NCBI RefSeq assembly: GCF_003073045.1 | Contig: NC_037601.1 | Span: 22,232,150 to 22,296,149, forward strand | Origin: Pomacea canaliculata | Lineage: Eukaryota; Mollusca; Gastropoda; Architaenioglossa; Ampullariidae | Direction: 5' to 3' | Length of the DNA stretch: 64,000 nt | In this document: positions 1-12,117 of the stretch, piece by piece | Numbering within the stretch: position 1 is the stretch's first letter | Layout: every line of letters begins with the position of its first letter | The notes under the pieces: model-generated | What the model was told of the DNA's origin: nothing | What the model saw: the letters and a program-made list of their open reading frames with translations, nothing else | The model's database searches: none | Program-made: the position numbers and the translations under genes

Positions 1-2420
1 GTTCTTAGAAAAAGATAAATATAATAATAAAAAAGAGAATTATTTGTATGTCCAGATCCAATTACTAGCATCTGGCCTCGCTTCTCATTTCAAGAAGGTC
101 TCCATCATCACACAATACACGGTAGGTTCTATGAAAACCTCGATCTCCAAATAAAAAATAGAAAATGAATGATGATAAAATTGATGTCCTTTCAAAAGCC
201 TATGTAAATAAACTGAAATGTGTGCCGTCCTGTGCTGCCTTTACTTTCCCTAAGGGGCTAACATTCCTTTCTACCAGATTGTCCAAAGTCTTCATGTTAC
301 CATCAATTCATTATCTCTTGGCTTTCACATCAATGCAGTCTGTAAGTCCATCTTCCCTTAGCTTCGCAGGGTTAGTCACATCGACACTTTCTGACAGTTT
401 CTGCCATCAAAAAGTTCATGTTTGCTTTTGTGTTGTCCTGCCTCAAGTCGGTCTCTCCGGTCTGCTGGTGTCGTCCTCCTCCCTGTGCCAGCATCAGACG
501 GAAACATTCGGCAGACACTCCGTTCCTTCTCATGCCCCACTGTTGGGAGGTGTCTTCCTCATTTATTTTCATTCATATCCGGCCTTAAATCTCATTTCTT
601 AAGAAATATCTCGCATAATCAAGGGAACCGCTCAGCTCTCTATTGTTCGTCCATGGAATTAGTTCATGTTTTTGTCATGGTGTCAGTTGTTGGCTGTAGT
701 ACACCAAAGCTAGAATTCGTTTGAGCTTGAGATAATTTGCAGCAATGACTGTTTGTGTCTTGGTGTAGTCTTGTTCCACATTGTACAATGTTTGTAAATC
801 TTGTTTTCTTGCTGGTGAATATCTGGCTTCTCAAGGCCGAGTCGTCGCTTGTGAGGCCGTGAAAGTAAGGATTTGCTTACAGTTCGTTAGCCTCTCTCTG
901 ATTTCATGCTTGTCATCCTCTTTTCTCTCGTTTTTCCCTGTCTTTCTCATAAAAATATCATTTGAGATCACGACATGCCGAAAGGACTACAGTAACGATG
1001 TGTTACATATGTGAATATGGGAATATACACACACCATGGAGGTCGGATGTGTCCACTGTTCACTTTCTCTTCACCCAGTCGACCTTCACAATTTGTTTTT
1101 CAGATTCTCCGTGCCTTTCTGTTTTCTTGTCAAGATGTCTGAAAGTTATAGAAATCGCCTGCTGTGTCTTCTGCTGTTTCAAAACATGGATGATGTATTT
1201 TATCTCTTCGCCCTGTACACTGGAGCATGCAGTGGGGTTCACTCGACCCTCGCCACATCAGGTTTTTGGGAGGAAAACAACTTTCGGTGGAGGACAAGTA
1301 GCAGTTTAATCATTTTTTTTCATTCTAACCCTCTTGACGTGTGAGAAAGGGGAGAAGGAGACAGACCTCATCCCACCCATTCCAGGTTGACAGACTTTGA
1401 AAAAAGACTTGCTACTAAGAGCTGAGTGATTTATTGTTTGATTTTTGAAATTTTGCCTGTCTGCTGTTTCCAGCCATCGAAGCACTGTCTTGAACAAAGA
1501 AAATAATATAATGTGAGCAGAGTTCACAGACCTTGATTGTAGACTGTCTCTGCCTGCAAGAATGACAATGAAGTTGCACTGTACTGTACTGTGTACACTC
1601 TAGGTGTGTGAAAACAATGTTTGTGACAAAAACTGTGTTACAAGTCTTTTCTCAGATTTCTCCTCAAACACTCGACGAGATTCTGCTCAGATCGGTTAAC
1701 TAACCGTCCACATCCATTGCATCGACAGCTAAAAAAAACTGGTTCTGTAAAAAGATCAAATGGACTTAGTCTGAAAACAGATGAGAACAACAAAACTCAG
1801 ACACATAAGTTGTTTTCTAGCGGTGAAGTGTTTCTCACGTCACGTGACGAGGCCAGTGTGTCACATGACAGGCTCCTAGTTTCTCCTACGAGCACGTGGA
1901 GGGAAGAAGCCAAGAAGAAACCAGCTTGTCAAACGAACAACACATTTTTTTTCTTATTAGGTCTCCCATCTGTTGCCTAGGTTCCGACATGTAGTCGCGA
2001 CATGGTCAAAATTGAAAGTCGGCTGAATGAACAAAAACAAGTTTATAGCTACTGGGAGGAAGACAGGAGTGCAATAACCAAATCTGAAAACTAAACACAG
2101 TAAAACAACTAGTTAATCAGATGTTAGAAACACACACACACGATGTATGTCTTTAATTATGTCTGTGTATGTGTGTATATATAAAACATGGCGTGATCGC
2201 TGTTACAGGAAGACTAGCCAGAGATGTAGTCCAGAGATATTGTATCTACATCGTGGGTTTCGTATGTTGGCAGGAAGGAATTAGCTGCCATCCGACTACC
2301 TCCCAATTATGAAATCGCAGTAGACTGTCAGGCTCCAGGTAACTCGTACGGATTCTTCAAAGAATCCCCATTACACTGTGAGCATCCTCCTGGGCTCTTT
2401 GGTTATTCAAGCATTTTGCA

Positions 2421-2640
2421 GTCGGTCGGTCGGTCGGTCGGTCAGTTAGTTTAGATTGCCGTGCTAGGTGATAGAGGCAGGTTGCAGGTGCGATCCCTAC
2501 CTGTGTTACCGACCTCCACAACGGAAGTGAGCATCCACCTAAATTTGGGGAGGCAGTATTTTGCACTGTTCTCTACCCAGTAATCAGGAAAAGAAATTAA
2601 AAGAAACTCAGATTGTTGACTCATTACCGGGTGCATTCAA
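2421..2640 (+). repeat. SINE-like element preceded by a GTCG tetranucleotide run
   Basis: A (GTCG)n run at 2421-2444 is followed by a tRNA-like head. TAGTTTAGATTG fits the pol III A box (TRGYNNARNNG). GGTGCGATCCC at 2487-2497, about 40 bp later, resembles a B box. The unique-looking tail continues to roughly 2640. I saw no clear target-site duplication and no second copy in the window, so the SINE call rests only on the box pair. Confidence 0.35.
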
Positions 2641-4059
2641 AATGAAACGCAGACGTCAATCGCCAGTAACGGTTCAATAATGAAGCAAACCCACATTAAC
2701 ACAATATTGGTGCCCAAGATCCAGATTAAAAATAAATCATCGTAAAACTCCACTGAAACGGCAGGAAGGCAGTGCAAAATTTGCATAAACACGTGACTAC
2801 ATTTTAAAAACGGAAAGAAAAGGCCGAGTTAAATTAACGAAATTAAAGACGCCAACTCGCATTTCATTACTTTTCAAAATGAAAAAAAAGGATTTCAGTT
2901 CAAGGTGTGGGTGGTACGTGCACGAAAGGGCAGGAGACAGGGTCGGGGTAGCCTGAACGTTCGTTTCTAATTCGGTTTACAAACGCCCCGGTTACTTGCA
3001 GAAATGAAAAAGCAGATAATGAGTTTTGTGTCAGAGGCGGCAATTTCCAGAAAACGAATTTCTGTGGTCCGTACTTTTCTTTTCTGTGCCTTTTCATTGT
3101 TTATTCAGATTACAGCAGCAATATTAGAGAAAATGGAAAGATTTTCTAAGTGATTATTCACGCTGCAAATTTCTTCTCTGTAAAAGAGGGTTTTTTTGTT
3201 GTTATTGTTGTTGAGTTGTGCAGCTCCACGTCCATTTCGGAAAACAATATGAAACATATATTGTCTGGCACGCGCACTCCCTGACACTGACAGTAAAGCC
3301 CTAATTCGCTTTCATTTACTTCCACCTTTTTTTCTTCTGTTATCTTTGCTGTTTATTAATCTTTATTAATCTTGTTTTATTCATCCTGTTCTATTTATAT
3401 GTTTTAAGAGTTTTCTCTAATTCATTTGTTTCTCATTGAGGACAACAACAAGCACTAAAGCAAGGCAAAGAACGTTTCTTGGCTTTTCTTGTATCGGCTT
3501 TAGCTTTTAGTTTTGGTAATTTCTATAATTTTTTATTGATTGCAAACAGAGCTTTTAGCTACGGTAATATCTGCAAATTGTTTTTACAGTTTAGAGACGA
3601 TGCTGTTAGTTTGGCTGTATCTGCTCTCTTCTCTCCCTCTTTTCTGGCCTCTAATACAATTTCTTACACATTTGCTCCCTGTTTTTACAGGATATAGACG
3701 TATCCACATTACCATGGCTATCCCAAAATAATGGCTGTGACCAAGTTTTCAGCACAGTTTTCTGGCAACAGAAACCTGAGGCGTTTTTTATAGCCATCTT
3801 GCAAAGTATGAGGAGCAGCTGAAGCGCGGATTCAATTTCCAGCCAACAGCTTGGGAAGGTGGGTCCCGCCATTGATACCATCTGTTGTATGAAGTCATCG
3901 TCTGCGGTCAGTTTAGAGCATCACTGATGGCTGACCACAGTCTGCTTGACGATCTCGTGTTATATTTCTACGTCCAAGCATTTCACGCCCTTTGGTCACT
4001 ACGTCCTCATGCATCACGTGATTGTGTCTTCAGTTCGTCTCTGTATCTAATCCTTCTCA

Positions 4060-4142
4060 CATGCTCGTCCCCACATCCCACGTCTTCACGTCCTGATTAC
4101 GTCACCACGTCTCATTTCCTCACGTCTTCAAATCCCAGCTTC
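4060..4142. repeat. Cluster of ACGTC-centred short repeats
   Basis: CACGTC or TACGTC recurs every 8-20 bp, as in CACGTCTTCACGTCC, TTACGTCACC, CACGTCTC and CACGTCTTC. It reads as a degenerate tandem array. One member contains TACGTCA, a CRE half-site form. No gene is attached to it. Confidence 0.4.
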
Positions 4143-6267
4143 TTTACACATCATCTTTCTTGGGAAGTTGTAGCTAAAGAAACTGTCGGCAGTCTGCTGT
4201 GAACATCTCAGTCCAGCTCTTGCGGGTGACAACACCGTGTGCATCATGTCTTCTCGTCCTTACATCTTCATGTCTTACCGAGAATAGACCGCCGACGAAG
4301 GTTTTGTGATATGCATTTGCTAAACTTCGTGTTTTGATGGCTTACACGACTTTCACGAGAAAAGCTTTTCCACGCCATCTATGAGAATGAATGACAGACT
4401 AGCGATAATATATCCACCCTCGAAATATTTCACGAAAATGTGTTGTGATGTCACTGCAATGATGGTGTTTCCTTTCCCAACAGCCTCCGCATCCAAAACA
4501 AAAAAAAAAAAAAAAAAATTCCTAAAGCCTGTCCTCAAGGATAAGAGCTGACAATCAACACTTCTGTCAGAACCCTCTGGCCTCCATCGATTGTATCGCA
4601 TCTACTCAGCGACAGTTGTGAGCATGCATCCTCGTGACATTCTCTGTAGCCGCCAGCACTCTGGCGACTGGCAACAAACATGTTACAAAAATCTCACTGC
4701 GTATTTACGGGGGCAGAAAATGTTTCCTACTGCAGCCGCCGAAGCCTCACAAGTCTGCAACTGATGGGCCTCAAAGAACACTCGGAGTAATGGTGAATAC
4801 AGCCAGAGGCACCTCGCGTGAACACGTCCCTGATATCGACTCCCTATCGTCCTTGACGGTAGTTGTGTTCACTGGACCTTGATAATATCGGTCTCGTCCA
4901 CTTCGAATTTATCAGACCATTTTGTTGTTGGCTCTTTCCATACTGGAGGAAGATGTGTTTTTGTAAAGTTTCAGCGCTTCCTTGAAGCAGTTTTTTTTTG
5001 CTTCTTGTTTGTTGTTGTTGTTTGCAATGCAACTTCAAAACGTATTTCTTAAAGAGACTGAACTATCATCACCCATTATAAAATAAAAAATATGAAGACC
5101 CTATTTTAAAGGCCAAATCAAAATCAGCAAAAAACAATGTTGGTCCTAGTAAAGTTCCAGTAGAACTATTACCAAGCAACCCTCTGAAGAAGTCTTGGTG
5201 TAAAACAACCTATTAGTGAGTAAAGTAGTTATAATGACGAGCTTCCTCCATATTTTACCAGCGATCACAGAAACTATACAAGTCCTTACTATTCACTGCA
5301 CACAGGGGTAGTTAACATAGAGAACTTATAGCCTGACTTGTTTACTAATACATAGCCAATAGACTGACCAACACAATGCCATTTTGAGACATTGAGGGTT
5401 TGTCAGTTCTCTAGGTCATAAGATCATGCCTGTTGCCCAACCTCAGTATTTTGAGCAGACTTCACAAAACAGTGTACTGTTTCTACATTTTAGTTCTGCT
5501 TTCAGCCTCAGAAGGTAAGCTGCAGGGCACAAAACATGTATAATAGGCAATTATCCAGGGACTATCCTGTAGTACCATTGTCTCAGCGTGAAGAAATAAA
5601 GTTGGCTGCGCAACAAAGGTATCGACCTGGCCGCCTCTCTCTTCTCTAGGCGGTGCTTTCAAAACTTTGATTGATTTCGCCATTGTTGCCAAAAGGCTAT
5701 TGCTTCACTTTTGTCCCCAGTGATTATACAATTACACGTGTGGAGATAACTGGTCGATAGCGTGCGGTTATTTCGCGCCCTCGTCAGCAGGCGATGCTGT
5801 CGTCTGTATCAGACACATCCCTAGCAGGTTCAATGATAAATCTGAGACAATAGTTATGTTTAGAATGTGTATCTCACACATCTCTGTTTTCAGGCTCTAA
5901 AGAAATGCATGCATACAGACACAGACACACGTACAGGCTGGCAGGAACTCTGCACGTGCAGCTCGTTGTGTGTGCGCGTGCGTTGGATGGGGGTGGATGG
6001 GATGGATGTGCTGCAGAGGTCCAGGCCAGGAGACACGACATACTGTCTTCTATAGTCCTTACAGTTCCTGGCCGCATGCGAATTGTCTGTGGCTCAAGAA
6101 TAATTGCATGGCTTGAGCCCAAGGGTAACACATACCTGTAATGTACTGAATTCATTACCCGCAGGCCCGCCATGATTACAGCTGTGATGACGTCACTAAC
6201 CAGACATGCGCATTGCCCCCTCATCTTCGCATCAGTTTTCACTGATAATATTTGACTACAGTGTGTG

Positions 6268-6300
6268 TCTCTCTCTCTCACACACACACACGCACTCACA
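6268..6300. repeat. CT/CA microsatellite
   Basis: A (CT)n run passes directly into a (CA)n run (TCTCTCTCTCTC then ACACACACACAC). It produces the low-complexity open frame on the minus strand here. Confidence 0.8.
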
Positions 6301-7781
6301 CAGCACAATAGACACGTTTGTAAGTAAATAAACATCTACAATACATTGTCGACTGTGAGACCAGTGCAGAAGTAGGTCAAGATACTGTTTCCGTCGCCAT
6401 GTTGTTTGAGCTGTTTGCTAGGAGGATGGTGTGAAGTAAGCGGCACGGGGGAATAGCGGAGTCGCCTGGAGGATATTAGTTTTTCTCAGCACATTCGCTG
6501 TTTTTCTATCCCTGATCGCATTATTCCAGAAGAGTCTTGTACTGCTTGGATTACAAATGACTGATGTATTTACTTAGCTCCAAGCACCGTCTGTTTACCT
6601 TGCAGCTATCGCGTTCCCCAAGCACATACCTTTATTCACCATTAAAAATGTATAAAAATGTTTTTCTGCAACTTGCAATAGCTTAAATGAAAAGTGTGTT
6701 TCCAAACTGCAACAGCTTAACATTTCTGAAAGAAATCGGGTTTTGCAAAGGAGTTAGAGTAACCAAAGACGAGTGAGAAGTTGTCACGTGACAAGCCCGA
6801 GGGCGTCTGGCCCTGGGTCATGAGTACAAAGATGACGTTTGATGTTGAACCTAAGCCGACAGTATCCCGACAGAACTGACTGCTAAATCTTATTGAACAC
6901 GTGAAGGTTTCTACCTGACAATAAAGCGATGGATTGATGAATATTATAGTAATATCAGCAAACATAGAGAAAAGGTAGTGCCTGTGTAGTTAGTCATGGA
7001 AATGTCATTCGCTAGTTGCTAGGACGACAGTATTTCTTAGGATTGAGATATGTTAAAAAGCATCAAGTTATGATATCAAAAGTAAGCATTGTATTTTGAT
7101 TCAAGAAAAAAAAACGCAAACCTATGCCTTCTAGAACAGAGCTCTAAATACACACTATCTTATCTTTTCTACTTCAGGAAGAGTAAGATTGAATTTATGT
7201 CGGGACCTTAGAAAATCTTCGATGTGTAATGATGTGGAGCATGGTCAACTCTCCTTGTGAAGCTTTCTCGCGCTGTGCTAGGATACCAGGGCCTCTGAGA
7301 AAAGGACGAGGACTCGCTGAGCCTGACCAACACGGGACAGATGTTCTCACAGGTGCATTCCAGTGCGAAAGAAATGCCAGGAAGGATTTCGGAAAATGAA
7401 CATCGATTGGTCCATCATCTGGGTTCATGGAGGTTCCGGTTCCTCTGTTCCGGTGAGGGTCGTCTTGATAAAGGCGTCCACTTCCTCTGTCTGAGACTAA
7501 CCGGGGTGTCGTAGCCACCTCCTCCCACCCTGCTGAGCTTTTACTTTTTACTTTTTAATTTTTTACTAAGAGTTTACCTTCAGTCTAGACGCAGTTTCTT
7601 TTTTCACAATTTTTGACCCTCTTACATGTCTGGTACCTGCTTGGTGTTCTGTTTCTAACAATTGGTAATTCGCAACTCTTTAGTTAAACAACACCTGATG
7701 TTGTTTGATGAAATGATAGATGATGTGAACGGATGAGTAGGTGGAGGGATGACTGCTTTTTCTGGCATCATTGTCTCCCCG

Positions 7782-7906
7782 CTATTCTAATATCACTGCC
7801 ATAACTACATCCTCACTATTCTAATATCACTGACATACTAATATGTCCACTATTCTAATATCACTGTCATACTAGCATTCCCACTATTCTAATATCACAA
7901 TAACTA
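7782..7906. repeat. 34-bp minisatellite, four units
   Basis: The motif CTATTCTAATATCAC begins at 7782, 7816, 7850 and 7884, a spacing of exactly 34 bp. Unit ends have diverged (CTGCCATAACTACATCC, CTGACATACTAATATGTC, CTGTCATACTAGCATTC). The repeat is short and uninterrupted. Confidence 0.85.
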
Positions 7907-9558
7907 CCTGAGTTGACGGAAGGGACGCGTGATAAACAAAGGTGTGTCCACCTCCCGTAAGCTTGTATGTCGATAAATAGTGTTCATAAATATTGTCCCC
8001 AAATGTTCACTAATTAATCTGTCGCTAGCATCTGTATGTGTCTAGTTTTATTCTAACTGTCGGCAGATGTTATAACCCGCAAAATACCAAGTAATCACTT
8101 TCTCATCTGTGAGTAGTCGTTATACTGCTGACAGAACATCTGATGCAGGCACTGAGAGCAGGCAATGATTGCTGGAATGTCCTCGCCCCTAGCGATGGTT
8201 CCGTCTGCCACCTACACACAGCCATCAGCACTTCACTGGACTTCACTGACCTCACACAGTGAAATGTCGAGATCACAGCAGCGATGGACAAATGTCATCT
8301 CTGTTGTTTGCCCTACGAAATGTCTGAAAACCCGTCTAGACCAATGTGTTAAGTGGATAATTGTACTAATAAGGTGTCATCCATAAATCAGACTCTTACC
8401 AGATAGAGCAGACGCATGCATCTTCGCAACAACTATTTGTATTTTTTTCTCATGTGGAGGTAAATACCAAGTTGGTGCTTGTATATTCTTAAATCAATGA
8501 ATTTTATACTTGTTTACGAGTGATGTGTGAGGTTCTTCAACATTTTCATTCAAAACTATATTTTATTGTACTTATTATAGTACTCACACACACACCTGTA
8601 TACACACAACCACGCATGTACACCCGCATATACAGAGACATCTGCTTCTTTCAATTGTTTTGTGTTAGTACTCTCATAGAAGATGATACAAAAGTAGACA
8701 TTTCTGATTGACATTTTTATCATTACAATTCTGTCATACCTTGTATACTGAAGGTCCTCCAAAACAGACGCCATTTTGACGGCCGCTGGAGTTTTCAGAA
8801 ATCGTCAGGTGTGGGGCTGTCTACCATTACTCTCTTAGGATTTCGTCTTGTAGCAGCACCATGTAGAAACTGCCAAACCATCTGTAATACGAAAAAGAGT
8901 TTTCTGTATATTGCTGAACACTGCAGTTTTGCTTCCATGTATATATTATTTCATCTAGATACATTGTAGTTGAAATGTAACCCTCAGGTTTTTAAGTTGT
9001 TTTGTTCCTTGGCTGGTTGATTAGCTGAGTGATGCACGGAATGAGTAAATTAGGGAATGAAAATTAAGGAATCTGGGGATTATTTTTCGTGAATTTTAAG
9101 GTAAGTGTAACAGATGTTTTCATCTGTGAAAGTCTTCTAACCAGCGTAACTTTAAGGATTTCTTTTGTTATATTACCAAAAAAATTGTTATTCACTAAAG
9201 TCGGGTGATGTTATTCGAATCCGTCTCCTCCATTATTTCCGTTTCCATAACGACTCTTGTACGATGATCCTTAATGTGAAAGATTATCTTCTCCTCAGAA
9301 AACACTTTTCCTTTTCTTTAAGAAACGAACCTCCATCAACATATCTTCAAAGAGACTATGAAAGATCCAGTTCCTGCTTTGAGTGGATTTATTAAATATT
9401 TCAGCTTTTTGAGATCAAGTGTCTTTCCGAGTTTTTATATTTCTTTCAGAAGTTTATTTGTGTAAAGAAACCTTGTGGACAGGGTAAAACATGAAAACTG
9501 TGTACTGTGGTTTAAAAGAGTGACTATAGTACAAGTAGATGCTTTTGTGAACATCTGG

Positions 9559-9567
9559 TGTTGTTGT

Positions 9568-9604
<37 letters not shown>
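9559..9604. repeat. GTT trinucleotide microsatellite
   Basis: About fifteen GTT/TTG triplets with one interruption. On the minus strand it reads as a polyglutamine-like run in an otherwise meaningless frame. Confidence 0.9.
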
Positions 9605-11082
9605 AGTATAAATGATATAGTGTTTACGTTTGCTGACGTTTTACGCGTCCATTGTCGTTTCATGTCCCTGTTTCCCGCTTTTGGATTATAAATGTTTTTA
9701 TTGGTAGAATTTTGTGTTATCAGATGTCTTTGCGTGTTGGCAGCCCGTTCCCCTGGTTACTGCCGATCCATTCTGGAAAATAGCCGCTAGTACTTTATTG
9801 CCCTCGCGGGTCATGCCACTCCCTAGTTTCAACTATTCCATTTCAGCTGAGAGCATGAAGAGACTGTTTCTCTTTAACCCAATATGTTTAAATAATGCAT
9901 CCCTCTACACACACTCCATGGGTAGTTTACGACTGAGTGCTGAAGAATCCTTTTAGTCAACATTTTTGAAAGCTGAGTGCAAGCTCCTGAAAAACAATTT
10001 CTCTTCTGCGTTGCCGGATTTTTCCGACTACCTTGTGGTTAACTAGTTTGCTCGGGGTTTTTCTGTTTTCTTGTGTGGTTTTCTTTTTATTATTATTATT
10101 TTTGCATGATAAACCTCTAATCTCCTCGCAAAGATCTTTTAACCGCTCCGGCGAATAATCACATCTTTTCAAACTCGAGACTTTCTGAAGCAGACGCAAC
10201 AGAGCGTGAACCTGCTCCGGATACATCATGGATGATTAAAAGCTTTCAGGTCACTCGAGAGTGTAAACGAGATATATTAAAATCCTCGATTTCTGTGACT
10301 ACCAGCATGCCAGTTCTGACAGCAGATGAAAAGGGTTTTCTGTCTGCACATATTTTCCGAGTGACTAGCAAGAGAACCATAGATTGTCGTCTGCAGTTGC
10401 CGGTGTCTCGTCGCCAGGTCGCCGTGCATCGTGACGAACATCAAACAGAGCACGCAAAGGTGTGTACAATGGCTCAGGTAACCTTTGCACCTCTTTACAC
10501 TGGACAAGGACTTTACCACACCAGAAAACTTTGACTGCAATGGTCCAGTTATGAAAGGACATCGTAAGGTTTCGTGTTCAGATGTCGTCTCGAGATTAAC
10601 TTATTTCTCTTCCTCTGACGCCTTAGGTGTTATTGCTTTAATTGATACATTATAATTCTAAATTATTCATTCAGATACCAGACAGTTTTAACTGGGGAAA
10701 AAATCAGTAAAGGCCACGTAGAAGGGGAGGTGGTCCTTTAGATGACTCTACACGTGAGTACACTTCACCGCTCCATGCAATCAAAATGTTAATAAATCAT
10801 CCTAGACGTGCACTAAAAAATACTGAGCATTTCATCAAGCAAAAATTTAATCAAACACATGAAGTATATTTTTATTTTAAAAAGGTTCCGAATCCTGTTT
10901 CTATTTTGCAGTTGAAAAACATTCGTCATCGACTGGAAGTCCCACAACTCTGTCATGTTTTTCTCGCGCGATAGCCTCCCCGCAGTTCTCGCCCAAATCT
11001 CGCGTCGCTCGCGGTGAGTGGGCGCTAAACAGCGCAGCATACCCGCTTCCCTCGCAAAATACTCGTTTTCTTGCGTCTGGGC

Positions 11083-11170
11083 AACACATCTCTATTTACA
11101 GGGCTGGCCGTCATGGGTCTTCTGCCAATGGCGATATCAACAGCAAGTGGAAACACTTTCCTGTCAAACA
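11083..11170 (+). repeat. Diverged fragment of the tRNA-type SINE
   Basis: TTTACAGGGCTGGC and AAGTGGAAACACTTTCCTGT match, with changes, the middle (TTTACAGGGCTGGC) and tail (AAGGTGGAAGCACTTTCCT) of the intact SINE at 19830-20082. The upstream part TCTGGGCAACACATCTCTA also resembles that family. No target duplication was seen, so this is an old copy. Confidence 0.5.
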
Positions 11171-11954
11171 AGTCTACTACCATTCCAGTTATGCCTCAGA
11201 AACAGACGGACAGACAGACAGACAAGCGTATTAAGAGGTCATTCAAAAACACAGCACGAGAGCAGTTTCTTGAAAATATCACTGTATTTACTAACACCAA
11301 AACTGTAAACCTCCAGACATAGACAAGCGCGCGGGAAAAAAAAACCGACTTATGCGGATTGTTCACGGTTAGTGCTCCCGTTATCAACGCAATAAACGCA
11401 TTTTGGACAACAAGGAGGCAGTGGCGGTTAGAGGGAGAGGAAGGAGGAAAAGTAAGAAGCACAATTGTGCATTCTACTAAGAACACCCATGAAGCGTTCA
11501 CGACACGCGTTGCTTTTCTTGTCCTTCTATCCACGCCCTGGTGTGGAGTGCTGTGGAGTAGCTTCCGCTAAGGATGAAGGGGAAGACTACACGGAATGAC
11601 AGGAAACAGCAGACCATGCACACCAGAAGAAGGAAGGACGTACCTCGCCATTGACCATTGTCAGCACTCAGCTTGAGAAAAAAAGGTCTTCTGGTCTGTT
11701 GATCTTGGGTTCTTCAGTTAGTGTCTTTCTACGGCAATCTCAGACAAAACTAAAAATTCTACGAAAAGCCTGCTTTTTTACAGCTGACGTGACTTTGAAC
11801 AAACCACGTGGTTTGCCGAAAAATGGTAAACAAGTCATGTCATGGAAGATAAACACATGCAGCGGTCAGAGACTTATGAAGAGTGAACTAAACGTACGGT
11901 CTGACCACGAACTAATTATCCCTGGACTGGTGGCAGACGATTTTTTTTTTCCAG

Positions 11955-12060
11955 TTAACTGCTAAAACGAGGCATGAGACGATATAGCTTCCTCTTTATT
12001 CACATTTCAGATTAACTGCTAAAACGAGGCATGAGACTACAAAGCTTCCGGTTTAGTCCC
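11955..12060 (+). repeat. 57-bp imperfect tandem duplication
   Basis: TTAACTGCTAAAACGAGGCA begins at 11955 and again at 12012. The two units also share the TGAGAC and AGCTTCC blocks after it and then diverge. Two units only. Confidence 0.75.
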
Positions 12061-12063
12061 ATT

Positions 12064-12117
12064 CTTTGTTACGGCTCGCCAAGACTAACAGCGGATCACT
12101 TCGCAAGAGGCTAAGCG
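12064..12117 (+). repeat. Dispersed ~52-bp repeat, copy 1
   Basis: GCTCGCC(A/G)AGACTA(A/G)CAGC, then AAGAGGC and AGCGTTGGTC, recurs in the same order and spacing at 43137-43190. Roughly four in five positions agree by eye. The family is not recognised; it could be a conserved core of a longer element. Confidence 0.5.

Larger units (their letters stand above)
1..11082. other. Non-coding stretch with no recognised gene
   Basis: I read both strands and found no open frame with a recognisable domain, no chain of exons with compatible splice phases, and no rRNA. Open frames here are at most about 150 codons and have low-complexity or composition-driven sequence. An example is the minus-strand frame at 5874-6335, which overlaps the CT/CA microsatellite near 6268-6300. 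Separately listed contents are a SINE-like element near 2.4 kb, a 34-bp minisatellite near 7.8 kb and a GTT repeat near 9.6 kb. The stretch could be intergenic or intron of a gene whose exons lie outside the window. Confidence 0.6.

Noticed and set aside
5874..6335. 153-codon minus-strand open frame
   Set aside because: Part is translated CT/CA microsatellite; the rest has no family features.
7195..7518. 107-codon minus-strand open frame with balanced composition
   Set aside because: No domain, no splice partners and no repeat match. It may be chance; nothing supports calling it a gene.
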